A stretch of 64,000 bases of DNA from Micromonospora sp. WMMD961 (lineage in GTDB: Bacteria > Actinomycetota > Actinomycetes > Mycobacteriales > Micromonosporaceae). The notes under the pieces are model-generated. The model saw nothing but the letters and a program-made list of their open reading frames with translations. It ran no database searches and was not told the DNA's origin. The stretch covers positions 2,324,501 to 2,388,500 of the forward strand of contig NZ_JARUBJ010000002.1 of NCBI RefSeq assembly GCF_029626145.1, given 5' to 3'. Both the position numbers and the translations under genes were made by a program. Numbering within the stretch: position 1 is the stretch's first letter; each line of letters opens with the position of its first letter. This document shows positions 47,085 through 54,876 of this stretch, piece after piece.

Positions 47085-48356
47085 GTGTACCTGTCGACCG
47101 TCTCCCGGCCGGCCGCCGACCCACCGGAGTCGGGGCCACGGCGTCGACGGTTGGCGATGGTCAGCGGCAACGTCGTCGCCCTCGGTACGGTCAGTTTGAT
47201 CACCGACGTCTCGGCCGAGATGGTGGCCGCCGTCCTGCCCCTCTATCTGGTGCTGGGTCTGCAACTCAGCCCGGTGGCGTTCGGCGTGCTCGACGGCCTG
47301 CACACCGGAGCGACGGCGCTCCTGCGGGTCGTCGGTGGCTACGCCGCCGACCGGTTCCAGCGACGCAAGCTGATCGCGGGTGTCGGCTACACGCTCTCGG
47401 CCGTCGCGAAGCTCGGGCTGCTGCTCGCCGGCCGGTCGATACCGGCGATCGGCGCCGTCATCGCCGTCGACCGGCTCGGCAAGGGTGTCCGCAGCGCTCC
47501 GCGCGACGCCCTGATCACGCTCTCCACCCCACCGGAGGCGCTGGGTAGGGCGTTCGGGGTGCACCGGGCGATGGACAGCGTCGGCGCCTTCCTCGGGCCC
47601 CTCGCCGCGTTCGCGGTTCTGCTGGTCGTCGGGCAGTCGTACGACGCGGTGTTCGTGACCAGCTTCTGCATCGCGGCCCTGGCGGTCGTGGTGCTCGTGC
47701 TCTTCGTCCGGGAGCGGCCACCGGGCGACGTGAAGGACGAGCCGAAGGTCTCCGTCCGGGAGGCTCTCGGGCTGTTCCGTGGCGGACCCGCCCGTCGGCT
47801 CGTGCTGGCCGCGGCGATGCTCGGGCTGGCCACCGTCGGCGACGGATTCGTCTACCTGTTGCTGCAGCGTCGGGAGGACCTCGGCCTGCGCTGGTTCCCG
47901 CTGCTCGCGGTGGGCACCAGCCTGGCCTACCTGCTGCTCGCCGCGCCGCTCGGCGTACTCGCCGACCGGATCGGTCGACTGCCCGTGGTGCTCGGCGGCT
48001 ACACCGCCCTCGGTGCGACGTACCTGCTGCTGGCCGGTCCGGTCGACGGTTGGCCGCTGATCGTGCTGACGCTGACGCTCTACGGCGCGTTCTACGCGGC
48101 CACCGACGGCGTGCTCATCGCGCTCGCCGGTCCGGTCCTGCCGGCGCGGCTGCGGACCACCGGGATCGCGCTCGTGCAGACCGGGCAGGCACTGGCGTAC
48201 CTCGTCTCCTCGGTCCTGTTCGGTCTTGCCTGGCAGGCGTTCGGCCCGGAGACCGCGATCCGCGCGGCGGCCGTCGCCGTCGCCGGAGTCCTGGTCCTCA
48301 CGCTGCTCCTGCTGGTCTCCCCGTCCCGCCTGAACACCCGGAAGGTGCTCCGATGA
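47085..48356 (+). CDS. Major facilitator superfamily transporter
   Basis: A 423-residue membrane protein with twelve predicted hydrophobic segments. GTG 47085 is chosen because GAGGAG lies six bases before it; ATG 47079 touches that site and is less likely. The MFS loop motif is seen as GGYAADRFQRRKLI between segments 2 and 3 and again as GVLADRIGRLPVV in the second half. It is related to bacterial MFS_1 proteins of the type with the DRLGKGVRSAPRDALI block, which are often annotated as drug or metabolite exporters. Its stop overlaps the start of the next secreted protein gene (ATGA), so the two are coupled. Confidence 0.9.
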   Translation: MYLSTVSRPAADPPESGPRRRRLAMVSGNVVALGTVSLITDVSAEMVAAVLPLYLVLGLQLSPVAFGVLDGLHTGATALLRVVGGYAADRFQRRKLIAGVGYTLSAVAKLGLLLAGRSIPAIGAVIAVDRLGKGVRSAPRDALITLSTPPEALGRAFGVHRAMDSVGAFLGPLAAFAVLLVVGQSYDAVFVTSFCIAALAVVVLVLFVRERPPGDVKDEPKVSVREALGLFRGGPARRLVLAAAMLGLATVGDGFVYLLLQRREDLGLRWFPLLAVGTSLAYLLLAAPLGVLADRIGRLPVVLGGYTALGATYLLLAGPVDGWPLIVLTLTLYGAFYAATDGVLIALAGPVLPARLRTTGIALVQTGQALAYLVSSVLFGLAWQAFGPETAIRAAAVAVAGVLVLTLLLLVSPSRLNTRKVLR

Positions 48357-49336
48357 CCGCGATGTCGAGCCGGGCGAAACTCGCCGTGCTGACCGCCTCG
48401 GCCGTGCTGCTGGGCAGTGTGGCGGCCGGCTACGTGGCCATGGCGGCGGAAACCACCCCGACGCCGCCATCCGCCACCGGCGCCCAGACGGTCACCCTCA
48501 CACCCGGACCGCGCCTGCTGGCGATCACCGACCGGCACCTGTCCACCGTCGCGACGGCCGATCCCGCGGGGTCGCGTACGGTCTCCGGCCTGGAATGCCT
48601 GCGGGTGTACGCCGCCGCCGGCACCGGTGTCTGTCTGAAGCCGGAGACCGCGTGGTCGTACCAGATGGTCGTGCTGGACGCCGCGCTGCGCGAGACCCGG
48701 GCGATCAGCGTGCCGGGCCTGCCGAACCGGGCCCGGGTCTCGTCCTCCGGACGGATGGTCTCGTGGACGACGTTCGTCGGCGGCGACTCCTACACCTCCA
48801 GCGGCTTCTCCACCCGCACCGGAATCCTCGACACCGCCAGCGGTGCCACGGTCGCCTCGCTGGAGGAGTTCGCGATCACGAAGGACGGTCGGAGCTACCG
48901 CCACCCGGACGTCAACTACTGGGGTGTCACCTTCACCGCCGACGACAACCGCTTCTACGCGACCATGTCGACCGGGGGTAAGAGGTACCTCGTCCGGGGT
49001 GACCTCGCCGCCCGTACGGTCGAGACGCTGAAGGAGAACGTCGAGTGCCCGTCGCTGTCACCGGACGGCACCCGGCTCGCGTTCAAGGAGGCGGTAGACG
49101 TCGACCCGGCGAAGGGCTGGCGGCTCTCGGTCCTCGACCTGGCGACCATGCGGGTCACCGCGACGGCCGAGACGACGAGCGTCGACGACCAGGCCGCCTG
49201 GCTGGACGGCGGCACGCTGGCCTACACGCTGCGGCAGGACGACGGTCGGCCGGACGTGTGGAGCGTCCCGGCGGACGGGTCCGGCGCGCCGAAACTCGTG
49301 ATCCCCGGCGCCGAGTCGCCGTCCCCGCTGACCTGA
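48353..49336 (+). CDS. Secreted TolB/beta-propeller-like protein
   Basis: A 327-residue protein whose ATG overlaps the MFS stop. An N-terminal hydrophobic segment (LAVLTASAVLLGSVAAGYVAM) is a signal peptide or anchor. The rest reads as WD40-like PD40 blades: MVVLDAALRETRAISVPGLPNRARVSSSGRMVSWTTF, CPSLSPDGTRLAFKEAV, and AAWLDGGTLAYTLRQDDGRPDVWSVPADGSG. Such TolB-like propellers bind proteins or ligands; the partner may be the MFS protein. I cannot assign a precise role. Confidence 0.82.
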   Translation: MTAMSSRAKLAVLTASAVLLGSVAAGYVAMAAETTPTPPSATGAQTVTLTPGPRLLAITDRHLSTVATADPAGSRTVSGLECLRVYAAAGTGVCLKPETAWSYQMVVLDAALRETRAISVPGLPNRARVSSSGRMVSWTTFVGGDSYTSSGFSTRTGILDTASGATVASLEEFAITKDGRSYRHPDVNYWGVTFTADDNRFYATMSTGGKRYLVRGDLAARTVETLKENVECPSLSPDGTRLAFKEAVDVDPAKGWRLSVLDLATMRVTATAETTSVDDQAAWLDGGTLAYTLRQDDGRPDVWSVPADGSGAPKLVIPGAESPSPLT

Positions 49337-49455
49337 CGGTCCGGCCTCGTCGGGTGGTCAGGACACCTGAACGCCTTGGCGCGGACAGCATTCCGTCATG
49401 TCGGATTCCGCCTCGCAGCCATCGCCGTTCATCGACGTTACCGAGGCTCTTGACC

Positions 49456-50982
49456 ATGACAAGGCTCAGCCGTCGCATCTTCGTCCTCAGTGGACTGGTC
49501 ACCGCCGGAGTCGCGGTGACACCCCGCCAGGGTGCCCGCGCCGCGGCGCCGTACCCCTTCAAACTCGGTGTGGCGTCCGGTGATCCGGCGCCCGACAGCG
49601 TGGTCCTCTGGACTCGCCTGGCACCCTCCCCGCTCAACGCCGACGGGCAGGGCGGCATGGCCAACGCCGACGTGACAGTCGAGTGGCAGGTGTCCACCAC
49701 CGACCGGTTCACCTCGCTGGTCGCCTCCGGCTCGGTGGTCGCCCGGTACGCCGACGCGCACTCGGTGCACGCGATCGCCGGTGGCCTCGCGGCGGACTCC
49801 GACTACTACTACCGGTTCCGGGCCCAGGGCCAGATCTCCCCGGTCGGGCGGACCCGGACCGCCCCGGCACCCAGCGCCTTCGGCCGCGACCTGGTGATGG
49901 CGTTCGCTTCGTGCGCGCACTACGAGGCCGGTTACTACACCGCGTACCGGCGGATGGCCGAGGACAATCCAGGGCTGATCCTGCACCTCGGGGACTACAT
50001 CTACGAGGGAGGTGTCAACACCTCCGCGGTGCGCCAGCACGTCGGCGCCGAGATCGTGTCGCTGGCCGACTACCGCCGCCGGTACGCGCTGTACAAGTCC
50101 GACCCGGACCTGCAGGCAGCGCACGCGGCGGCACCCTGGCTGGTGGTGCCGGACGACCACGAGGTGGAGAACAACTACGCCAACATGGTCCGCAACGACA
50201 GCAGCCCCACGCTGACCGCCGCGCAGTGGACCGCCCGGCGGACCGCCGCGTACCGGGCGTACTACGAGAACATGCCGCTGCGCCCGGCCTCGGCCGCGAA
50301 CGGCAACAGCATCCCGCTGTACCGGCGCGTCCGGTGGGGCCAGCTCGCCACCTTCCACATGCTCGACACCCGGCAGTTCCGCGACGACCAGGCGTGCGGG
50401 GACGGCTGGAAGGTCTGCGCCGACGCCGACCTGGCCTCCCGGTCGCTGACCGGGGCGACCCAGGAGGCGTGGCTGCTCGACGGGCTGGCCCAGCGCTACG
50501 GCACCTGGGACATCCTCGGCCAGCAGGTCTTCTTCGCCCAGCAGCTCGACGCGAACGGGGCGGCGAGCATGGACGCCTGGGACGGCTACCGGGCCTCCCG
50601 CAGCCGCATCCAGACCGGTTGGCAGCAGCGCGGGGTGCGCAACCCGCTGGTGCTCACCGGCGACGTGCACCGGTCGTGGGCCAACGACCTCAAGGCCGAC
50701 TACGCCAACCTCTCCTCGGCCACCATCGGCACCGAACTGGTCTGCACCTCGATCAGCTCGACCGGCAACGGCAGCGGCAGCACCACGGTCCCGAACGCGG
50801 CGGCCAACCCGCACCTGAAGTTCTACTCGGACCGGCGCGGCTACGTCCGTACCACCATCAGCCGCAGCCAGGTCCGGGCCGACTTCCGCGCGGTTAACAC
50901 GGTGACCGAGCACGGCGCGCCGGCCTCCACAGTGCGTTCGTTCGTCATCCTCGACGGCCAGCCCGGCCTGCAGGCCGGGTAA
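49456..50982 (+). CDS. phoD: PhoD-type alkaline phosphatase/phosphodiesterase, Tat-exported
   Basis: A 508-residue enzyme. The N-terminus MTRLSRRIFVLSGLV has the twin-arginine pattern of Tat signals and a cut site near GARAA. A PhoD N-terminal domain (FKLGVASGDPAPDSVVLWTRLAP to about residue 130) precedes the metallophosphatase domain: MAFASCAHYEAGYY, LILHLGDYIYEGG, VVPDDHEVENNYAN and VLTGDVHRSWANDL. These supply Fe/Ca ligands in known PhoD enzymes. Activity on phosphodiesters and teichoic-acid-like polymers is family knowledge. It is probably co-transcribed with the next gene, 14 bases on. No Pho box was identified. Confidence 0.93.
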   Translation: MTRLSRRIFVLSGLVTAGVAVTPRQGARAAAPYPFKLGVASGDPAPDSVVLWTRLAPSPLNADGQGGMANADVTVEWQVSTTDRFTSLVASGSVVARYADAHSVHAIAGGLAADSDYYYRFRAQGQISPVGRTRTAPAPSAFGRDLVMAFASCAHYEAGYYTAYRRMAEDNPGLILHLGDYIYEGGVNTSAVRQHVGAEIVSLADYRRRYALYKSDPDLQAAHAAAPWLVVPDDHEVENNYANMVRNDSSPTLTAAQWTARRTAAYRAYYENMPLRPASAANGNSIPLYRRVRWGQLATFHMLDTRQFRDDQACGDGWKVCADADLASRSLTGATQEAWLLDGLAQRYGTWDILGQQVFFAQQLDANGAASMDAWDGYRASRSRIQTGWQQRGVRNPLVLTGDVHRSWANDLKADYANLSSATIGTELVCTSISSTGNGSGSTTVPNAAANPHLKFYSDRRGYVRTTISRSQVRADFRAVNTVTEHGAPASTVRSFVILDGQPGLQAG

Positions 50983-50996
50983 GAGAGAGAGCCACA

Positions 50997-52310
50997 ATGA
51001 GCGCGATCACCGCACTGCTCACCGCGTCCCTGCTGATCCCGATCGTGGTTCCCGGACCGACCGCGATGACCGCCGAGGCGGTCACCTGGACCACCGCGAA
51101 CAGCGTCGCCACCGGCGACCAGGACCTGCCCTCCATCGCCATGAACCGCAACGGTCAGGTCGCCGTGGTGTGGGAGGACGACCGGGACAGCAGCGCACCG
51201 GAGGACGACACCCACAGCGAGATCTACCTGCGACTGTTCCGCGACGGAACGCCCGCGTACGAGCTGAAGCTCTCCAACGCCGGCACCAGCGGGGCCGCCT
51301 GGCGGCACATCAGCCCGGACGTCGGGCTCGACGACAAGGGCAACGCCGTGGTGGTCTGGGCCGCCGACGGCGACGGCAACGGCTACTACAACATCCAGTA
51401 CCGGGTGGTCTCGCCGACCGGCGCGGTGCTCGGCTCGGGCCAGGCCAACGCCTCCGACGCCGGGCAGCAGATCTGGCCGAAGGTCGCCGTCGACCCGGAC
51501 GGCGCACCGACCACGGGCGCGGTCGGCTTCGCCGTGGTGTGGGAGGACGTGCAGGGGACCGCGCCGGCCACCGTCAAGGCCGCCGGCTTCACCGCGCCCA
51601 CCACCAAGGGGTACGAGGTGACGGCCTCGCAGACGACGGGCAGCCACCATCGCCCCGACGTGGCGGTGTCCGCCTCCGGAGAGGCACTTGTGGTCTGGGA
51701 CGAGGACGCCGACGCGAACGGGTCGTACAACATCGGGCTGACCCGGCTGGCCCGGTCCACCGGCGCGGTGGTGCTGTCCCGGCGGACGGCCAACGCGCAG
51801 AGCGGCGGCCAGCAGCGGCGTGCCTCGGTGGCGGCGAACTTCGCCGGTGACTTCACCGTCGGCTGGGAATCCGACCACACCGGCACCCGGGGGGTCTGGG
51901 CCCGGTCGTTCACCGCGGCCGGCACGGCCCGGCACGGGGAGGTCGAGGTCTCCACCGGGTCTGGTGCCATCGTGCCCAGCGTGGGCATCGACGACCAGGA
52001 CAACGCCGTGGTGGGCTGGACGCTGTCCGGCACCAACCTGGACGTCTGGGCCCGGGGCCTCAACCCGGACGGCACGGCCGACGGTCGGCTGCCGGCCCAG
52101 GCGCTGAGCCAGACCACGACGGGTCGCCAGGAGCACTTCGCGCTCGCCGCGTCCCCCTGGGGAGAGGTGAGCGTCTGCTACACCGACGACAACGACGGGA
52201 ACACCTTCGACCAGGTGCTCCTCGGCCTGGGTACGACGAACTCCACCTGGCTGATGTCCGCCGACGAACTGCGTCAACTGAAGGCGCGGGCGGGCGTCAC
52301 GACGCACTGA
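50997..52310 (+). CDS. Secreted repeat protein coupled to phoD
   Basis: A 437-residue protein starting 14 bases after phoD. Its N-terminal 28 residues form a signal peptide (ITALLTASLLIPIVVPG, cut near AEA). The rest is built of about seven repeats of the type PSIAMNRNGQVAVVWEDD, PDVGLDDKGNAVVVWAAD, PDVAVSASGEALVVWDED and PSVGIDDQDNAVVGWTL, each about 50 residues. This suggests a beta-propeller or beta-solenoid outside the cell. No catalytic motif is seen. Its 3-prime end overlaps the convergent ltrA gene by 14 bases. Confidence 0.85.
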   Translation: MSAITALLTASLLIPIVVPGPTAMTAEAVTWTTANSVATGDQDLPSIAMNRNGQVAVVWEDDRDSSAPEDDTHSEIYLRLFRDGTPAYELKLSNAGTSGAAWRHISPDVGLDDKGNAVVVWAADGDGNGYYNIQYRVVSPTGAVLGSGQANASDAGQQIWPKVAVDPDGAPTTGAVGFAVVWEDVQGTAPATVKAAGFTAPTTKGYEVTASQTTGSHHRPDVAVSASGEALVVWDEDADANGSYNIGLTRLARSTGAVVLSRRTANAQSGGQQRRASVAANFAGDFTVGWESDHTGTRGVWARSFTAAGTARHGEVEVSTGSGAIVPSVGIDDQDNAVVGWTLSGTNLDVWARGLNPDGTADGRLPAQALSQTTTGRQEHFALAASPWGEVSVCYTDDNDGNTFDQVLLGLGTTNSTWLMSADELRQLKARAGVTTH

Positions 52311-53505
52311 GCCGACGGGCTCGATCGGTCCGGCTCAGTCGCTCGTACAGCACCAGGGCGGCGAGGGAGGCCGCCAGCAGCCCGAGTGCGGCCAGCGCGG
52401 GCAGGATCCGGGCCACCGGCAGCAACAGGAGGACGACGCCGATCGGGACCAGCTGACCCGGCGAGCCTCCGACGGTCAGCCGGAGGAACAGCAGACGGCC
52501 GACGAGGTAGAGCGCGGTTCCGCCGTAGAGCGCAGCAGTCGCCGGCCACCCCATCGGCTCCCCGCTGGGGTGGCCCGGCTGATCGGTCAGGCTCGCGAGG
52601 ACCAGGTGGATGCCCAGGGCGAAGTAGACGACGCCGGCGACCAGCGGCAGGTGCGCCAGCGTGTACGCGTCCGACGCCAGCTGTTGGCGGCGTCGGGAGC
52701 GCGGCGACGCCGAGGTCAGCACCTTCGCGGCAGCCGGGGCGACGCCCACGAAGTAGAGCCACCACAGGGACACCGTCGCGGCGAAGCCGAACACCGCGGC
52801 CAGCAGCACCGGCCAGGCGATCATGGCCAGGCCCGTGCCGGCCCCGGCCGACAGCAGGGACTCGCCGAGCACGATGATCAGCACCAGGCCGTGGCGTTCG
52901 GCGAAGTGGGCCCCGCTGCGGACCTCCCCGGAACTGGCGGCGGTGACGATCCGGCCGCCGCCGTAGTCGACGACGAACGCCACGGTCCACAGCACGGTCT
53001 GCGCGGTCCCGCCGAGGACGGCTCCCAGCAGCAGCGGGATCCAGGCGAGGGTGGTCGTCGCGGCGAAGCGCCAGGCCTGCCGGCGGTACTGCGGGTTGCC
53101 GGACGAGGCGTAGAACATCAGGGTGAGGTGCAGCCCGCGGACCACGATGTAGGCGACGGCCAGGGTGAGCGGCGGGCTCAGCGCGCCGTCGTGGCGCTCC
53201 CACGCCTGCGGTATCACCAGCGCGGCCACGAAGATGGCGGCCATCGCCACGAGCATCCCGGCCAGCACTGGCTCGTTGTCCGCGCGGACCTGATTGCCGA
53301 GCCAGGCGTAGCAGCTCCACGCGTACCAGAACCAGAGCAGGAGCAGCAGCCCCTGGTAGAGGGTGAGCGGATCCAGCGACTCCGCCATGAAGCCGATGAG
53401 CCGCGTCAGCGCGAAGACCAGCACCAGGTCGAAGAAGATCTCGAAGGTGGTGGCCCGGTGTGCCTCCTCGACCAGCACCGGCCGGGACCGGTGGACGCGG
53501 CTCAT
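52297..53505 (-). CDS. ltrA: Low temperature requirement A (LtrA) family membrane protein
   Basis: A 402-residue integral membrane protein. The diagnostic LtrA start is VEEAHRATTFEIFFDLVLVFALTRLIGF (residues about 12-39). Further blocks are LLLLLWFWYAWSCYAWLGNQVRADNEP and AHFAERHGLVLIIVLGESLLSAG. About eleven hydrophobic segments are visible. LtrA was first linked to growth of Listeria at low temperature; its biochemical role is unknown. Stop and 3-prime end overlap the convergent gene by 14 bases. Confidence 0.93.
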   Translation of the reverse strand: MSRVHRSRPVLVEEAHRATTFEIFFDLVLVFALTRLIGFMAESLDPLTLYQGLLLLLWFWYAWSCYAWLGNQVRADNEPVLAGMLVAMAAIFVAALVIPQAWERHDGALSPPLTLAVAYIVVRGLHLTLMFYASSGNPQYRRQAWRFAATTTLAWIPLLLGAVLGGTAQTVLWTVAFVVDYGGGRIVTAASSGEVRSGAHFAERHGLVLIIVLGESLLSAGAGTGLAMIAWPVLLAAVFGFAATVSLWWLYFVGVAPAAAKVLTSASPRSRRRQQLASDAYTLAHLPLVAGVVYFALGIHLVLASLTDQPGHPSGEPMGWPATAALYGGTALYLVGRLLFLRLTVGGSPGQLVPIGVVLLLLPVARILPALAALGLLAASLAALVLYERLSRTDRARRLSAS

Positions 53506-53564
53506 CCGCTCATCCTGGTCTGCTGACCACCGTGTCCGGGGGCCAACGGCCAGCTACGACCGGA

Positions 53565-54131
53565 TCAGCCGAAGAGCAGGTCGAGGTGCGCGTCCAGCGC
53601 GTCCAGCGCCTGCTCGGCCGTGTACTGCCCGCCGAGCAGGTAGACACCCAGCCCTTCCATCAGCGCCAGCAGGCCGGCCGCGGCGGCGTCGCCCCGGCCG
53701 GCGGGCAGGACGCCGGCGACGAACTCGGTGAGCTGTCGAGTCCCCTCGCGAAGGCCGGTCGCGGCGGCCGGACGCACCGCCGTGTAGGCGAGGAACGCGA
53801 GTGCCACCCGCCCGTCGTCGCGGGTGTGCTCGTCCAGCGGCAGCAGCGCGGCGAGCATCGTGCGCAGCAGCAGCCGGGGCGGCGGGTTCTCGCCCAGCCG
53901 GGCCACCGCCTCGGTGACCCGGATCTGGCTGCGCTCGCGCACCACGCTCAACGCGAACGCCATCATCTCGTCCTTGGTCCGGAAGTAGTGCTGGACCATC
54001 CCGGCGGACACGCCGGCCGCCGCGGCCACGTGTCGGAGGCTGACGGCCTCCAGGCCCTGATCGGCGGCGACCCGCATCAACGCGTCCGCGATGAGGGTGC
54101 GTCGCTCCTGGTGGTCGACCTTCTTCGGCAT
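53565..54131 (-). CDS. TetR-family transcriptional regulator
   Basis: A 188-residue regulator. The N-terminal helix-turn-helix reads RRTLIADALMRVAADQGLEAVSLRHVAAAAGVSAGMVQHYFRTKDEMM (residues about 10-57). The C-terminal ligand domain is of the BetI-like TetR_C_6 type (RERSQIRVTEAVARLGEN, LRTMLAALLPLDEHTRDDGRVALAFLAYTAVRP). It is the last gene of a three-gene minus-strand run with the PEP-utiliser and a membrane protein, 51 bases after the latter. It may bind the direct repeats at 57293-57351 upstream of that run. Confidence 0.92.
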   Translation of the reverse strand: MPKKVDHQERRTLIADALMRVAADQGLEAVSLRHVAAAAGVSAGMVQHYFRTKDEMMAFALSVVRERSQIRVTEAVARLGENPPPRLLLRTMLAALLPLDEHTRDDGRVALAFLAYTAVRPAAATGLREGTRQLTEFVAGVLPAGRGDAAAAGLLALMEGLGVYLLGGQYTAEQALDALDAHLDLLFG

Positions 54132-54182
54132 GGCCTCGATCGTCTCAGAGTGGGTGGCCCGGACACCCCGCCGGCGCGGCGG

Positions 54183-54848
54183 TCACCGGCTGGCGGTGGT
54201 GCTCGCCGGGGTGCCCCGGGCGCTGCGCAGCAGGCCGTCCGGGTCGTCGGCGTACAGTCGCAGCTCGTTCATCGGCATGGACCCGGTCTTCGGCAGGTCG
54301 AAGGTGAGCGGGCGACGCAGCAGGACGTCGATGCTGGTCTGGCTGCCGACCGAGATGGACACCACCCGCCGGTCGCCCTCCTGTTCGACCTGCACCGACC
54401 TGCTCGACGGCAGCGAGCGGTAGCGCTTGCGCAGGGCCTCGACGTCCTTCCATGGGATCCAGATGTCGATGCCCGAGCTGAGCCGCACCCGCAGGCCACG
54501 GTCGCCCACGACGTGCGGGTGGATCGTCATGCTGGCGTACAGGCCGATCATCCAGAGCAGACCCCAGATGCCGAGGCCCAGCACGATCCAGCGGGCGGGC
54601 CGCCAGGGCACCACATGGGTGACCACCACGTCGAAGATCGGGATCTCCACGACCGACAGGCCGATGAAGATGCCCAGGATCGGCTTGACCACGCCGAGGT
54701 AGCCGAACGGTTCGTCGCCGGGCCCCAGCGGCAGTGGGCGGCGTCGCGCCCACACGTACAGGCTGCGCCACGTCGCGGCCTCGGCCTTGGCCGCACGGCG
54801 CAGCAGCTGGCCCACCCGCGCCCTGGTCGGGGCCTTCGTGTCGCTCAT
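54183..54848 (-). CDS. Membrane protein with PH-like domain, unknown function
   Basis: A 221-residue protein; AGAAGGACG precedes ATG 54848. Two or three hydrophobic segments lie near residues 52-75 (VKPILGIFIGLSVVEIPIFDVVVTHVV) and 82-108 (ARWIVLGLGIWGLLWMIGLYASM). The soluble C-terminal half (VGDRGLRVRLSSGIDIWIPWKDVEALRKRY, VSISVGSQTSIDVLL) looks like a bacterial PH-like beta domain. It starts 28 bases after the PEP-utiliser gene ends and is in the same operon. I do not recognise a function. Confidence 0.78.
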   Translation of the reverse strand: MSDTKAPTRARVGQLLRRAAKAEAATWRSLYVWARRRPLPLGPGDEPFGYLGVVKPILGIFIGLSVVEIPIFDVVVTHVVPWRPARWIVLGLGIWGLLWMIGLYASMTIHPHVVGDRGLRVRLSSGIDIWIPWKDVEALRKRYRSLPSSRSVQVEQEGDRRVVSISVGSQTSIDVLLRRPLTFDLPKTGSMPMNELRLYADDPDGLLRSARGTPASTTASR

Positions 54849-54876
54849 CGTCGTCCTTCTCGATAGCTGTCGACGG

